This document shows positions 38,294 to 49,423 of a DNA stretch of 64,000 bases, piece after piece. Source of the DNA: Rhodosorus marinus (Eukaryota > Rhodophyta > Stylonematophyceae > Stylonematales > Stylonemataceae); the NCBI GenBank assembly GCA_029953675.1, contig JAMWBK010000013.1, forward strand, positions 620,001-684,000. The letters are read 5' to 3'. The notes beneath the pieces were generated by a model that saw nothing but the letters and a program-made list of their open reading frames with translations, did not search any database and was not told where the DNA came from. Every line of letters starts with the position of its first letter. Within the stretch, counting starts at the first letter, position 1. The translations under genes and the position numbers were made by a program.

Positions 38294-41200
38294 TCATTCC
38301 AGGTTACTAAACTCGTGGAATCCTGATACAAACTGAGGCCTGAAAGACGCAATGCTTGATGTGTATCTCGGATTCGCAAACCGAAACTCTTCTTCAGGAT
38401 GATTGGCCACCGATCGGACCTGTTCATCTATAAATTCGATGGTTTCCGGCAAAATGTCCTTTCGAGTCATAATTCCAACAACGCGTCCGGTTTTCAACCA
38501 GACACAAATAATATGGCGTTGCCCAGTGCTTCGGAACATCTCTCGAGCCTGAGGGGGAACAGCGTTAAACAGCCGCGATGTTAAAAATGTCCCTATCAAG
38601 AATAACGGATGTCTTCGTTCATCACCCTACCTCCGCAACCGTCGCCTTGTCGCTAATTATCGCCGGATTCCTATCAATGTAAGGTTCAAGGTGTACCTCA
38701 TTTCCGTACAGTTCCTTTGGCACGTTGTCCAGGATCCACGCCTCTCTCGACTTGTACCGCGTATTCGGATACGCGGTGTCATATCGGTTCCTGGGCAGCG
38801 GCTTCCCATACAGGACATCATCCTTGTACTGAGTGGTCAAGTGATAAAGACACGCGACCAAGACCCGTCTCTCTACCATCCCTCTGAACTGCACATTGGA
38901 AAAGTTCATCAATCCCGCGGGTTCAGGGGCCTGCACAATAATCAGCCACGCAAAAAGGGGGAGGAACGGTCAGCTTGAAATCTAGCGATCCGTTCCGGTT
39001 AGGTCCAATGGGGACGTACGACAATTGGAACCCTGGGGAACGCGCCATCTGATGCTAATCCAACTGGTTCAAGATACTTGGCCGTAACTGGGAAGCATCC
39101 ATGCTTGTGCTCCTTCAAAATTCTCACTAGGTCAGACACCTTTGACCTATCGTAGAGAGCGTAAACATTCCGTTCCATAACGTCCCTGTACAAATAAACA
39201 GAGACGCAATAGTAGTGAGAAATGCAAGTCGGAGTTAATCACTGCCAATTATGCGCAGCCTAAATCACCTGCAAAGCACTCGATAGAACAGGTCTGGCTT
39301 CTCGTGTAGTCTCGGCTCGAGAATGGGTATGCCCTTGAGAGCGATATGGAGGTCATAGATCCCAGTATTGAAAAAGTCTCCGGTGAATTTGGCAATGACC
39401 GCAACAAGTATACCTGTTATGATTCCCGTCCCAAACTGTGGCAAGAAAATATGTTTCACAGTCAGAAACTGATGGACCATTGAACCCAACCTGGGCGGTC
39501 TTTTCTTTTACGCAGTCTTGGCTTACCCCGGCGCTCTCAGAAGCGATCAGGACAACCGAAGCCGTCATCCGAGTTGCTCCGGCCAAACCAGCTACGCCAC
39601 CAAGATAAACGTAGGAGCTCATCTCAAAGTCCGCCCTGTCGTCCGGAAATGCGTTGTATGCGAGCAATCCCACGAGTCTCCCAAGCGTGGCTAGGTTTCG
39701 TGGGCAGAAGATCAGACATCAGAGCGGCTCAGTCACAACCAGCACGTAGAGACGGTTGCCGTACTAGTTTGGTTAAGTATCTAGGTGCTCGCTCTTACCT
39801 CCCCACACAAAAGCTGGAATAAACAGGCCCGACGGCACGGCAATCCCGTAGGTAAGAATCGTGAAAAATGTGTAAAAGGCAAGAGCGCTTATCAACAAGT
39901 AAGCGCTGTAAGCGTCCTCATTCTCATTGTGTAGAAGAGCCTAAGCGCCGAAAACAAAGCGAGGACCGTTTCTTCAGGTTAGAAAACTAGGGAGTGAAAA
40001 AAAGTCAGGCTTCCATTCTCAATCGCTCATACTTGAAGCACGACATCCAAAGGATTATAAAGTAGAGCTGCGAACAAGTTGTGGTACCCGTCGGGGCAGC
40101 TGAACTGGGAGAAATCCTTCTTGTACTTCAACGACACAGCGTTCTCATACGCTTCATCCACCAACACGCACTCATTTGTCAAAGCCGTAATCAGAAGCCG
40201 AACTCCATTGGTTAATATATTCACTAACAATGCCTCCAGTAAACGCCGCCATGGCCTGTTCACATATTTGAACCTGTCGTAGGGAGGTGAAAAGTCAGAC
40301 CTTGGAGCTTCTAGACAAAAATGCCGGTGGGCACAGCCTCAAAACTCCTTACCTGAACTGGGTGAGTGGTTTTTGTATAAGCGATAACAGGGCGCCAAAG
40401 AGCCCCCCGCCCAGTCCAATAATAATGAAAAACCCGTAGTCCTTCAAGTAGAAGGAAGAGTTGCTCAGCGGTCCGAAAACGAACCCGACAGCGGATACGT
40501 CAATGTTCAGGTTGCCATGAGAAATCTCCTCCAGGATGGCCCCTACGATACAAGCTAAGATCGTGCCAACAACGGTTGCCCAAGTCATAGTCTGGCTCCA
40601 ATGAGTTGCGGCTTCCTCGAGGACGAAAAGAAGACCTCCGACCGGGGCCTGGAAAGCAACGGCAACCCCCGCCGCAGCCCCTAGAGCAGTAAAATCTCTT
40701 TTCCATGCCTCCGTCCTGAAAAAGTCCCACCTGCGCATGGAAAGCAAGATCACTGTTCTTAGTCCAACTGTTCAACCTGAAAAGTGTTGCTGCGCTTTCT
40801 GATAACTAGCGATGCTTACATTCTGTAAGGCAATCGAGCTCTCAGAATATTGTTTGCTGCCTGCGCTGTGGCATTCCCGATAATTCCTCCACAGTGAATC
40901 ATTGGCCCTTCTCTACCACACACATAGCCACTGGCAATAGATAAGCAAACACCAACGCCCTTGGCGATCATGGTCCTGAACTTTGTAAGACCAGGCAACT
41001 TCACGCCGTTCAAATAAGATTTAATTTCAGGAATACCGCTGCCCGCGGCCAACGGGCTTACGAAGACGACGAGAATGGATGCCCCAGCCGCCATCACAAC
41101 ACCCAACGCGATATAAGCAAAAATACCACCGACAACGTGACCATTCTCTATCAGCACAGTTTGAGCGACTGTGTACAGCCCGATCGTCGCCCAACTCACT

Positions 41201-41814
41201 CCCGCCTCCATAAGCCACCCTATACACCCAACAAGCACGCCTACAATAACAGCTAGCACGAATACTGCGATATACCTATTTAATCAAGTTGAGAGCGAGG
41301 GCGCACAAGGATCAGCACAGGGCAGGATCCGCAGAGAGGGATTTTCTAGCATATCGTCAAGGACTCAACAATTAACGGTCAAGCAAACGTACCGATAAGA
41401 CTCCTCTTTCGAGGTCTGAGGAAAATACTGTTTGAGGTTGGCTGAATTATGCGGCACGTGAAAATTCACAGTATCGAACTTATGAGCTCGAGGATCGAAC
41501 TCGAGCCTGAACTCCATGGAGTACGTATCATCGTCAATATCGTCCTCTTTCGCGGACTTGGAAAAGCTGAATCTTCTTCTCTTGTCCTCGCTGTGCTTTC
41601 GGCTCTCGCCACTCTTCCTCCCAGCCTCAAGACTGTGCTTGCCACTCGCAGTACTATTACGTCTATTTACACCGAAGCCGTACGCTTCTGCAAAAGCAAC
41701 AGCATCCGGTTCATTCATTTCAGGAGGAGGAGCGCCTTCAAACGTCTGGTCACTTAGCCCATTCTCTTTTTTTTCACTAGCCGCTTCTGCAGCGGCTGAC
41801 TTCTCTTCTGACAT
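38294..41814 (-). CDS. CLC-family chloride channel or anion/proton exchanger with CBS domains
   Basis: Ten exons (41393-41814, 40820-41275, 40353-40730, 40033-40273, 39799-39940, 39527-39690, 39269-39435, 39020-39185, 38631-38930, 38294-38548) give 896 aa. A polar cytosolic N-terminus of about 140 aa precedes the membrane domain. Selectivity and gating motifs are intact: GSGIPEIKSYLNG, GREGPMIH with the gating Glu, GAAAGVAVAFQAPVGG with LLFVLEEA, and YGIAVPSGLFIPAF. Ser in GSGIPE (rather than the Pro of plant nitrate exchangers) points to chloride; the Glu pair in VLEEA fits proton-coupled exchangers. Two C-terminal CBS segments follow (DVMERNVYALYDRSKVSDLV; AREMFRSTGQRHIICVW). Cell location cannot be told from sequence. 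Introns are about 76-117 bp. Confidence 0.95.
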
Positions 41815-41861
41815 CCTTGGCTGCTGCTTGTTCAACAACAAACCAACTGCTACTGAATACT

Positions 41862-41920
41862 AAATACGAGCAGAATATTAAATACGAGCAGAATATTAAA
41901 TACGCGCAGAATATTAAACA
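41862..41920. repeat. Short tandem repeat, unit about 20 bp
   Basis: ATTAAATACGAGCAGAAT-like units repeat about three times just upstream of the CLC ATG. Confidence 0.75.
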
Positions 41921-42182
41921 CGCAGATCAAACCAAACCCACCAAACCACCAAGCCTTGCAGAGATGCTCTCTCAGCTTCCGTCCTCAAAACTCAAGACCA
42001 ACGCCGCAGCCTTATAGATGGTCACCCCCACGGAACTCACTCTGTCAAAACAAACAAGAAAAAGAAGGCCGTAACTTCAAAACCCATCTTCCCTCAGATC
42101 ATAATAACTCTTGGCCTTTCAACCAGTACTTCGCCAAGGTCCAACCCTCCCCTCTCAACTCCCCAACCTCTGTCTTCTCTCC

Positions 42183-42193
42183 ATATATAAATA
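42183..42193 (-). promoter_or_regulatory. TATA box of the CLC gene
   Basis: TATTTATATAT in sense about 370 bp upstream of the CLC ATG, followed by a G/T-rich leader. Confidence 0.45.
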
Positions 42194-43147
42194 TTTAGCT
42201 ACAAAAACAGTCGTAGAGTCACATGTCCAACTTCCCCACGTTGGGGTTGACGGCTAGACTCAGCATCGATGTGAAACACACAATTCAATCAACTCCTCCA
42301 ACAAAACGCAATCTGCATTGGGAAACTTTTTTCCAAAACAAAACATAAAAATTAAAATCAATCTTTTGAAAACACTCTCCATTTTTAGGGGCAATCTGTC
42401 ATCCATCAATTCGACGTGAAAAGCGATAGAAAATTAAGTGAGTGGACTAGTTGTAGATCTTTGGTCTAATTGGAGGTATATTTCTCAAAATATCTAAAAC
42501 CAAACAAATCATTTTCTAAAATAAGACACAATCCTCTAGTCTGGGTAGATCATGCCCGGAACGGCAACCATGTCAGGAAACGTTATAAAATTTCAAAAAT
42601 ACAGGGTTCATTTCGAGAAAAAAAGATAATAAACCCAGATATATTCATTTTTCGAAATTCTTTTTTTAGATTGTTGTATCCAATAGGATGTCCTCACCGG
42701 AACTCCCTCTGACATCGCAAGTAACTGGCGCCATCAAAATACCCTCCTTACGAATTTTTTCTATAGTAAATACAAAACGTGGTTTTTTTCTTATAAATCA
42801 CCTTTTCTCTGCATCGATTGAGACATTGTTACCCCCTACACCTAACAGTTGGCATTGCACATACGCATTGATAAAACAATAGGAAAACACGTATCTGGAC
42901 GGCCCAATCAAAACTTCGTTTCCTACACGGGGGAATGAGAATAATCCATAAATCAAAAGAAACTAACTGAAGACAGGCAACGGATCTAAAATATCCGAAA
43001 AACCACTTCTCTGCAGCGAGAGGATAGTAGTAATATCTTTGTGTGGGGCATTGTAGGCGATAAACTATTTGAATATAAACAAAAACGGGACATATCTATG
43101 TATTTTTATAGTATTAACTTTGTGTTAAAGTGATGAGACCAACACTT
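42194..43147. other. Intergenic, AT-rich
   Basis: No gene or clear element seen. Confidence 0.5.
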
Positions 43148-43305
43148 GGCGATGTGGAGGCTTGACCGCCATTGGGTGAGCAACCTCGCATCCATGTGGG
43201 CTTTGTGACGAGCTCGAGGGCGAGCTGGCGATGTGGAGGCTTGACCGCCATTGGGTGAGCAACCTCGCATCCGTGTGGGCTTTGTGACGAGCTCGAGGGC
43301 GAGCT
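43148..43305. repeat. 79-bp tandem duplication
   Basis: Two adjacent copies, 43148-43226 and 43227-43305, start GGCGATGTGGAGGCTTGACC and differ by one visible base (CATCCATGTG versus CATCCGTGTG). GAGCTCGAGGGCGAGCT marks each copy end. Confidence 0.92.
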
Positions 43306-43942
43306 GCCCGCTTCCGCGATCGCGCAACCCAACTTGAGGCTAGCGTGCAAGGGCTTTTGACTGAGTGTTCTTAGATGCGGAAGCGCGGTGGTTCAGTTTG
43401 TGCAAAGGTGCTAGTCCTCCTCCCTGTACAATACAAGGAGAGGGCTCGACTCCTCAGCCGTACTCCTGCAAACGTGCAGCAACGGCGAGCATCCCATAAG
43501 CATATGTTTTCAAAGAAATTGCCAAGCCTTCACGAGGATGAGGATGAGTTTCTCGCCAGTGGATGAACCGGCGAACTGGAGAAATCAATGAAACTATGAA
43601 TGAGCTATCGATGCTCAACTGACGGATAGACATGTATCCTTCGCTAACCACCGTGTCTGATAATCCTCTACAGCACAACAATTTTCTTATCGTTGTCCGA
43701 ACATAGAAAACGCATCTCGCTAAGAGTTGACGCAGTGCCGGGGTTGATACTCCTCAACCAGCCCCCCACGAATTCGCTCCTTCGCTGAAAAGCTTCTTAG
43801 TTCTTATATCTCCAATGCCAATTGACCCTCTCTCACGAAGATAACCGAACTTCGCGCCGAATCCCTTCACACTCAGCGTCCAGCCGAAGAGCAAGAATGG
43901 AGACCGAGAAACAAAGGTATTTACAAAAGGAAAAGAAAAAAC
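43306..43942. other. Intergenic
   Basis: No gene recognised; a tRNA-like arrangement near 43384-43470 was considered and rejected. Confidence 0.45.
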
Positions 43943-44044
43943 GTAATCCGGCTCAGTCTAACTGAGGATAACAAACGTAATCCGGCTCAGTCAAACTGAG
44001 GATAACAAACGTAATCCGGCTCAGTCAAACTGAGGATAACAAAA
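43943..44044. repeat. Three 34-bp tandem repeats, each with a hairpin
   Basis: Units start at 43943, 43977 and 44011 (CGTAATCCGGCTCAGT...). Each contains CTCAGT-NNN-ACTGAG, a perfect 6-bp stem with a 3-nt loop; the loop is CTA in copy 1 and CAA in copies 2 and 3. Confidence 0.93.
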
Positions 44045-44139
44045 ATATTGGTTAACCACCAGTGGAAATATAGGGAAACCAGGCGAAAATCCCTATCACC
44101 TGTATACAGATGAAGGTGCTTCGTACCCGATCATCCCAT

Positions 44140-44245
44140 CAACAGAGATTGGACTGACTGCCGAGCGGTGGTCCTCGCTCATAGTCAAGTCCGAGCTCGC
44201 TTTTTTCATACCTGGCAATCTGTAAAATTGTCTCAACATTGCAAA
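44140..44245 (-). pseudogene. Fragment of a PP2C gene copy
   Basis: This stretch matches the end of exon 3 and the start of intron 3 of the PP2C gene at 49424-50653 (region about 49655-49760). Shared runs include ACCTGGCAATCTGTAA, CAGT/CGGTG(G)TCCTCGCTCA and TTGGAC at the edges. Only about 100 bp is recognisable and no coding frame extends beyond it, so it is a partial, diverged duplicate that included intron sequence (a DNA-level copy, not a retrocopy). Confidence 0.6.
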
Positions 44246-45263
44246 AGAGATAAACCAAACTCAAGGGGTACGTGGAACATCAAGTGCTAACGCGTCAAGA
44301 TCAGCAGCTGACAGTCTGTGAAACGTATTGTATAAGCATCGAACCTATGGTCCTTAGAAACGGAGCCGGAGGAGGGAGGGGGGGTTGGAGCAATCGTGCT
44401 AAGGTCTAGCTGAGGAGTTCTGGAAGGGTGTTGGAGATATCCGAACAGATTTTCTCAATAAGGGTTTTCCTATAAGCGGCAATTGCGACCGATATATGTT
44501 TATCATAACTGAACTAGAAATAGAAAAGGGTTTGTCCGCCAACGGATCCCGATCGACGCCGAGATTCTTCAATCGAAGACGATTATTGATTGGACTTCAA
44601 TCTTCTTCTTCGGAATGCTGGGGGCCTCCAAACACTCCAAAAAACGATTAGATTCTTTCAAGACAGCCTGTCTAAGCATTTAATACGTTATCAGCTCGTC
44701 AGAACGAGAAGCAATCATGATTCAATAGCTGGACCTGAGATGATTGATTATTCCGCCAACGTTGATTGAATACAAACGTATTATCCGGCCAGCAATGGGT
44801 ACTTTAGAATAGCGTTTCAATCAGCTGCCCCCCCAATTTTCTACATCTATTCAAGAATCTATCAGCGATAGTTTTTTTTGATTGGACGGAAGGTATGTTG
44901 GTCGGAAGATTTATGACTAACCCTTCAAGAATCTATTACGCGCTTCCAAATTCAACTCTGGTACCTCCAGTCCTTAGCACACACACCCGCACGCCACTCA
45001 AAGTGGCACGTCCAGTCTTTTTGTTTTACCCCCCAACCCAACTGCAGCACTGTTGGAATTCATTAAGCAGCAAAATCGGTTGGGTCGTCCCTTCCCGACC
45101 AGTCCGTTACTGGAGATACGAATTTTTGCTTAGAGAGCGCGGACGGATAGGGCTTTAAAAGGTATGCTCTGGTCGTGGGGAGATGCTTCTGGCATCGAGA
45201 GAAGGACGATGCGCATGAGAGATAGGAGGTTGAAATAGTTGGTTTCATTTTTTATTTTTTTAC
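44246..45263. other. Intergenic and ABCF upstream region
   Basis: No gene recognised. A GA-rich and G-rich patch lies near 44363-44392. The last 110 bp are the ABCF promoter and leader. Confidence 0.45.
45154..45160 (+). promoter_or_regulatory. TTTAAAA core promoter box of the ABCF gene
   Basis: GGGCTTTAAAAGG about 105 bp before the ATG, leader G/T-rich. Confidence 0.45.
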
Positions 45264-47249
45264 ATGGAAAAGCTACCGAAGGGATTATCAATTATAAGTC
45301 AGCAGTCTCGGTTTCACGTGACTGACCACGCGGCGAATGCGACCACAGACATTGATATAAAAGACATCAACGCGAGTTTCGGGACGAAGGAGATCTTCGA
45401 GGATGCGAATCTGAAGCTGTTTCATGGTGTTCGGTATGGACTTATCGGTCGGAATGGTGTTGGTAAATCGCTCCTGCTGAAGAGTATTGCGTACAGATGG
45501 CTTCCTGGTGTTCCAGCAGCCACGAGCATCTTCTATGTGGATCAGCTGGAACGTGAGGAGCAGGAGAACAGCAAAATATTGGACCTAGTCCTTAGTCAGA
45601 ATCAAGAAGCGTGGAGGAACTGGCGGCAGATCGAATTGCTGAGTACAGCTTTGGAAACTGATGATGAAGAAACCATGCGTGAGGCACTGCACAAACTCCG
45701 ACTAGATGATTGCGAGCGAGAATTGGAGGAGCTGAAGATGGTAGAAGCAAGAACCAGCGGCGCGAGAGGACTTGATGCTCGAAAATCTGTCCTTAGGAAG
45801 AGCAAGGATTTGCGAACAATGAACGAGACAGGAGCCGACAAGCAAGAGTCGGTTCAAGTCTCAATCCAGCAACGGCTGCAGGAGTTATATGACAGCTCGG
45901 AGGACCGGACTGCACTGACAACGAAAGCTGAGCAGGCGTTATTCTCTCTTGGGTTCTCAGAAGAACACTTGGCGCTCCCTTTGAGGCAACTGTCTGGCGG
46001 CTGGCGTATACGAGTCGCACTCGCGATGGCGAAGTATATCGAACCGCAGGTCCTTCTGCTAGACGAGCCTACTAACCACTTGGACATATCTGGTATCATT
46101 TGGCTAAAGAAGTACTTCTCCAAACTGGATGGCGTGACGATGGTGATCATATCACACGATCGTGCGTTCCTTAACGAGACCGTCGATGAACTCATAATCA
46201 TTCAGAACAAAAGCTTCCTCACACATCCTGGCAACTACGACTCGTACGTGCAGAATACGGAGGAGCAGATGCTTCACCGGCAGAGGCAGAGAGATGCGCT
46301 GCAGAAGAAACGAGATCACGTCGAAGACAGTATTCGGAATGGTTTGAGCCAAGGAAAGAAGAAGGGCGACGACAAAAAACTACAACAAGTCGCCTCTAGA
46401 AGGAAGAAGCTCAACGAACGCTGGGGATTGGAGAGAAACGAGGCTGGTCACAGGCTCAAGATCAACCGTGACCTTCCAGGTTATCACTACACTAGTCGTG
46501 AGGACGTCCAAGAGGAATATATCGACCCACCTATTCAGTGGAAGCTTCCACAGCCCGTCACGCTTCGTTCGCCTGGGCCTATCTTCCAGGTTGATGACGT
46601 TTGGTTCAGGTACGATACCCCCGTGGCGACGAAGCCGCGGTGGATTCTGCGGGGAGTTAACATGCAAGTGCAGCAAGGCGATCGGATTGCACTAATCGGG
46701 CCCAACGGGCAGGGAAAATCGACGATGATGGGGATCCTTGCTGGATCATTGAAGCCAATGAAGGGGCAAGTGAGGATGCACCCTCACGTCACCGTATCCT
46801 ACTTTGAACAGCATTTTGTGGACAATACGAGAGCGCTGTCTGTTTCCATGTCGGAGTACATTCATGATAAGTACCCGACCATGAGTCAGCAGGATATTTA
46901 CTCGGCTCTGGGGTCTTTCAACCTAGCTGGAGCTGTTCATCAGCCGCTTTCGTCCTTGTCTGGAGGTCAGTCAGTTCGTTTTGCGTTCGCTCTGATGGCG
47001 CTTGACAGGCCTCACGCGTTGCTTCTCGACGAGCCGACCAACCACCTGGACCTCGATGCGTCGGAAGCTCTTCGTGAATGTCTCATGGAATTTGAAGGAG
47101 CAGTCATCTTCATCTCTCATGACATCTACTTCATCGGGTCCACAGAATGCAAGCACGTGTACCTCGTGAACAAGACAAAGATCGAAGATATTGAATCTGT
47201 GGATAGCTATAAGCCTCCGTCTGAGAGCCTCAAGCTGAGCTGGGAGTGA
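45264..47249 (+). CDS. ABCF-type ATPase (GCN20/ABCF3-like), ribosome-associated
   Basis: Intronless, 661 aa, two ABC ATPase domains and no membrane segments, as in ABCF proteins that act on ribosomes in translation and stress signalling. Domain 1: Walker A GRNGVGKS (62-69), signature LSGGWRIRVALAM, Walker B VLLLDEPTNHLD. Linker: charged, helical, KKRDHVEDSIRNGLSQGKKK. Domain 2: GPNGQGKSTMMG, signature LSGGQSVRFAFALM, LLLDEPTNHLDLD. The short N-terminus (about 30 aa) before domain 1 lacks the long GCN1-binding extension of GCN20, so a stand-alone ABCF role fits better. The ATG is the first of the leader and agrees with the TTTAAAA box. Confidence 0.95.
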   Translation: MEKLPKGLSIISQQSRFHVTDHAANATTDIDIKDINASFGTKEIFEDANLKLFHGVRYGLIGRNGVGKSLLLKSIAYRWLPGVPAATSIFYVDQLEREEQENSKILDLVLSQNQEAWRNWRQIELLSTALETDDEETMREALHKLRLDDCERELEELKMVEARTSGARGLDARKSVLRKSKDLRTMNETGADKQESVQVSIQQRLQELYDSSEDRTALTTKAEQALFSLGFSEEHLALPLRQLSGGWRIRVALAMAKYIEPQVLLLDEPTNHLDISGIIWLKKYFSKLDGVTMVIISHDRAFLNETVDELIIIQNKSFLTHPGNYDSYVQNTEEQMLHRQRQRDALQKKRDHVEDSIRNGLSQGKKKGDDKKLQQVASRRKKLNERWGLERNEAGHRLKINRDLPGYHYTSREDVQEEYIDPPIQWKLPQPVTLRSPGPIFQVDDVWFRYDTPVATKPRWILRGVNMQVQQGDRIALIGPNGQGKSTMMGILAGSLKPMKGQVRMHPHVTVSYFEQHFVDNTRALSVSMSEYIHDKYPTMSQQDIYSALGSFNLAGAVHQPLSSLSGGQSVRFAFALMALDRPHALLLDEPTNHLDLDASEALRECLMEFEGAVIFISHDIYFIGSTECKHVYLVNKTKIEDIESVDSYKPPSESLKLSWE

Positions 47250-48194
47250 GGATCGCTGCCCCACAGTGGGGGCAGGTTCACGCCGGCAATCGTGTATTCT
47301 TTCAACGCGACTGATTGAGTCAGGTTTTTTTTTGTAAAGAGCATAACTTATTTCGGTTCCAGAGCTGGAAACAGTCTTCGCTGAGCCTCGTTTAGCACAA
47401 TCGGCTCAACCACCATTTTCATCGCGAAACAGCGTTTCTAGTCACTGCGCCCATTCACACACGAGCCGTTGAATTAGGAGTGACTGGGCCGATCTTCAGC
47501 TCACTCGGAGGCACTCTCGAGGCCTCCCCCACCTCCAGAACAGCACAAAAGACTCCTTTTTCTTAGACGGTTCGAAGTCGAGCCTTCACCTCGCTCTCCG
47601 ACGTGTTAATAGACGTGCGCTGACTGATATGTAAGCGGACTCACTAAACGAAGCAAACCGCAAATTAGCTTTTGGCGTTTATTCCGCGTGGAAAAAGTGG
47701 AAGTTCTGCTCGTTCTACAATACATCCTTGAAACAAAAGCTGAAGATAGGAGCAGCACTGAGGACGCTTTCTTGCGTTCCCTCAAGATCTCAACACGTCC
47801 GATGAGAGAGTTGGCTCTCCCGCAGGTATCGTCGGCGTGGTCGCAGTATTAGGTAGGCTTTAGATTGGTGGCGGCTACTCCCTCCCTCGTAAAATCGGTC
47901 CGTAGATGAAATTGTTGTCTAAGCCCTGGGCAACTGCTTCTCTCGTCTTCTTCGTTGACGAGTTGTGAACGCTTGGGGAACAAGACGACGAGGACGGGCT
48001 GTGGCCTGGCGTGGAAGTTTAAGCGTCGTGTCGAGAGGTCTTTAAGTCTTCGCGTACGATTTGGGATTGCGTGGAGGGGATCATAGCGAAAGACGGAAGC
48101 AAGTAGACCGGAGGAGAGGAAAGTTAGCTGTCGTTTTTGGGGTTGATTCGAAATTAGAAGAGGCAGTGAGGATTCTTTCGTTTAGGACAAGACC
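47250..48194. other. Intergenic and RPB8 upstream region
   Basis: A TGTAAA lies about 80 nt after the ABCF stop. TTTAAGC/TTTAAGT boxes near 48018 and 48041 may serve RPB8. No other gene seen. Confidence 0.45.
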
Positions 48195-48935
48195 ATGGGC
48201 GATTTGCTTGTTTTTGTGGACGTGTTTGAGTTGAGGGAGTTGGATATGGTCCCTGGGAAGGATGGGAAGAAGGTGAAATCGAAAAAGTTTGATAAGGGTA
48301 TGTTTTTTGGGGTTTTTTTGGTTCTTCTTTATGGCCTGCGCGTGTGGGAGTGGTGTAGCTCGACTTTTCCTCGGACTGATGATAAGATGTTGCTGGTTTT
48401 TTGTTGTTGGCGTTGGTAGTTTCAAGGTTGTTGGCTCAAAGTGAGAGTTACGATACTGAGGTGATTCTGGACTTCAACAGTCAGATTCTTCCATTATACG
48501 AGGGGGAAAAATTTGAGCTTGCGTTGTCTAGGTCACTTTATCGGGATAGGGATCACCAAGGAGAACTTGAAGCAACCGGGGATGTTGCATATTTCACGCC
48601 TAAGGAAGGTGACTCTCATCTCGATGATTACGATTACGTCATGCACGGCAAGATCTTCAAATATGCCGCAGAGAACGGGAAGGCGTGAGCCGAAATGCGT
48701 GAAACCAGAGCTCTCGCCCACGATCGCTGTGGAGCTGAACCACTTATCTCTCTTCCCTTTCAGAATTGTGTATATTTCATATGGAGGCTTGCTCATGGCG
48801 CTGAAAGGCGAACCACGAACGCTTCGGTCAAACACTTTCAAGGTCGGCGACAATCTCTATTTGCTGCTGAAAAAGTTTTCTACCCAATCTGCATTGCAAG
48901 GCAGCGAAGGAGAACAACCCCAACGCGCGCGATAA
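48195..48935 (+). CDS. RPB8: RNA polymerases I, II and III shared subunit RPABC3 (RPB8)
   Basis: Small OB-fold subunit present in all three nuclear RNA polymerases. Exons 48195-48297, 48420-48684 and 48764-48935 join in frame to 179 aa; introns are 122 and 79 bp. Family marks: start GDLLVFVDVFELRELD, KKFDKVSRLLAQSESYDTEV, ILDFNSQILPLYEGEKFELA, DYDYVMHGKIFKY, then IVYISYGGLLMALKG and VGDNLYLLLKKF. Human and yeast RPB8 are about 146-150 aa and end near that last motif; here a polar 19-aa tail (STQSALQGSEGEQPQRAR) follows. Confidence 0.95.
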
Positions 48936-48958
48936 GTTTTGAAATTTTTTTTTACTGA

Positions 48959-49183
48959 TTGCCTTGCAACGATGGGCTCTGCATCTGTGTCGATGGGAAG
49001 CCTGTTCGTCCCAGAGATCACATATCGAACTGGAACCCGCCCCTCCTGATCACATATTATAAGACGCATACAGAGCTCCGCCCAATTGAGGATATCAAAC
49101 TCGGTAGTCTCGAATGCTACGCTGGGCTGGATCCAGGTCTCGTTGAATCTGAACCAAAGCGCTCAACCCCGGATGGAACTTGA
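48959..49183 (+). other. Unrecognised ORF after RPB8
   Basis: An open frame without an ATG near its start reads in a protein-like way (CICVDGKPVRPRDHISNWN, then LRPIEDIKLGSLECYAG). It could be a lone 3' exon or a remnant. Not recognised. Confidence 0.2.
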
Positions 49184-49423
49184 ATGAAATCTTTTAACCT
49201 TTTTCTTTCCTGTAAGAAAACAAAAAGAAGGAAAAGATTCGAGTCCCGTCCCTTCGTGGTTACTAATCAACAAACTATTCTTTTCGCGACTATCTTCAGC
49301 CAAGCTGTTGGATCCCCGCTGCTGTTCTCCGATTGTCTAGTCGGACCGGAATATTAAAAAAGCCAATCGCAAGCCCGCAAGACTGCATCCCCTCCGTTGG
49401 GGTTGTAAATCAACTACCTACTA

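Noticed and set aside
43384-43470. tRNA-like arrangement (GGTTCAG-like D-loop, GGCTCGACTCC-like T-arm)
   Set aside because: The T-loop is the wrong size and no acceptor stem pairs; the arms cannot be folded into a cloverleaf.
43943-44044. Resemblance to a CRISPR array
   Set aside because: The repeats are directly adjacent with no unique spacers and the genome is eukaryotic.
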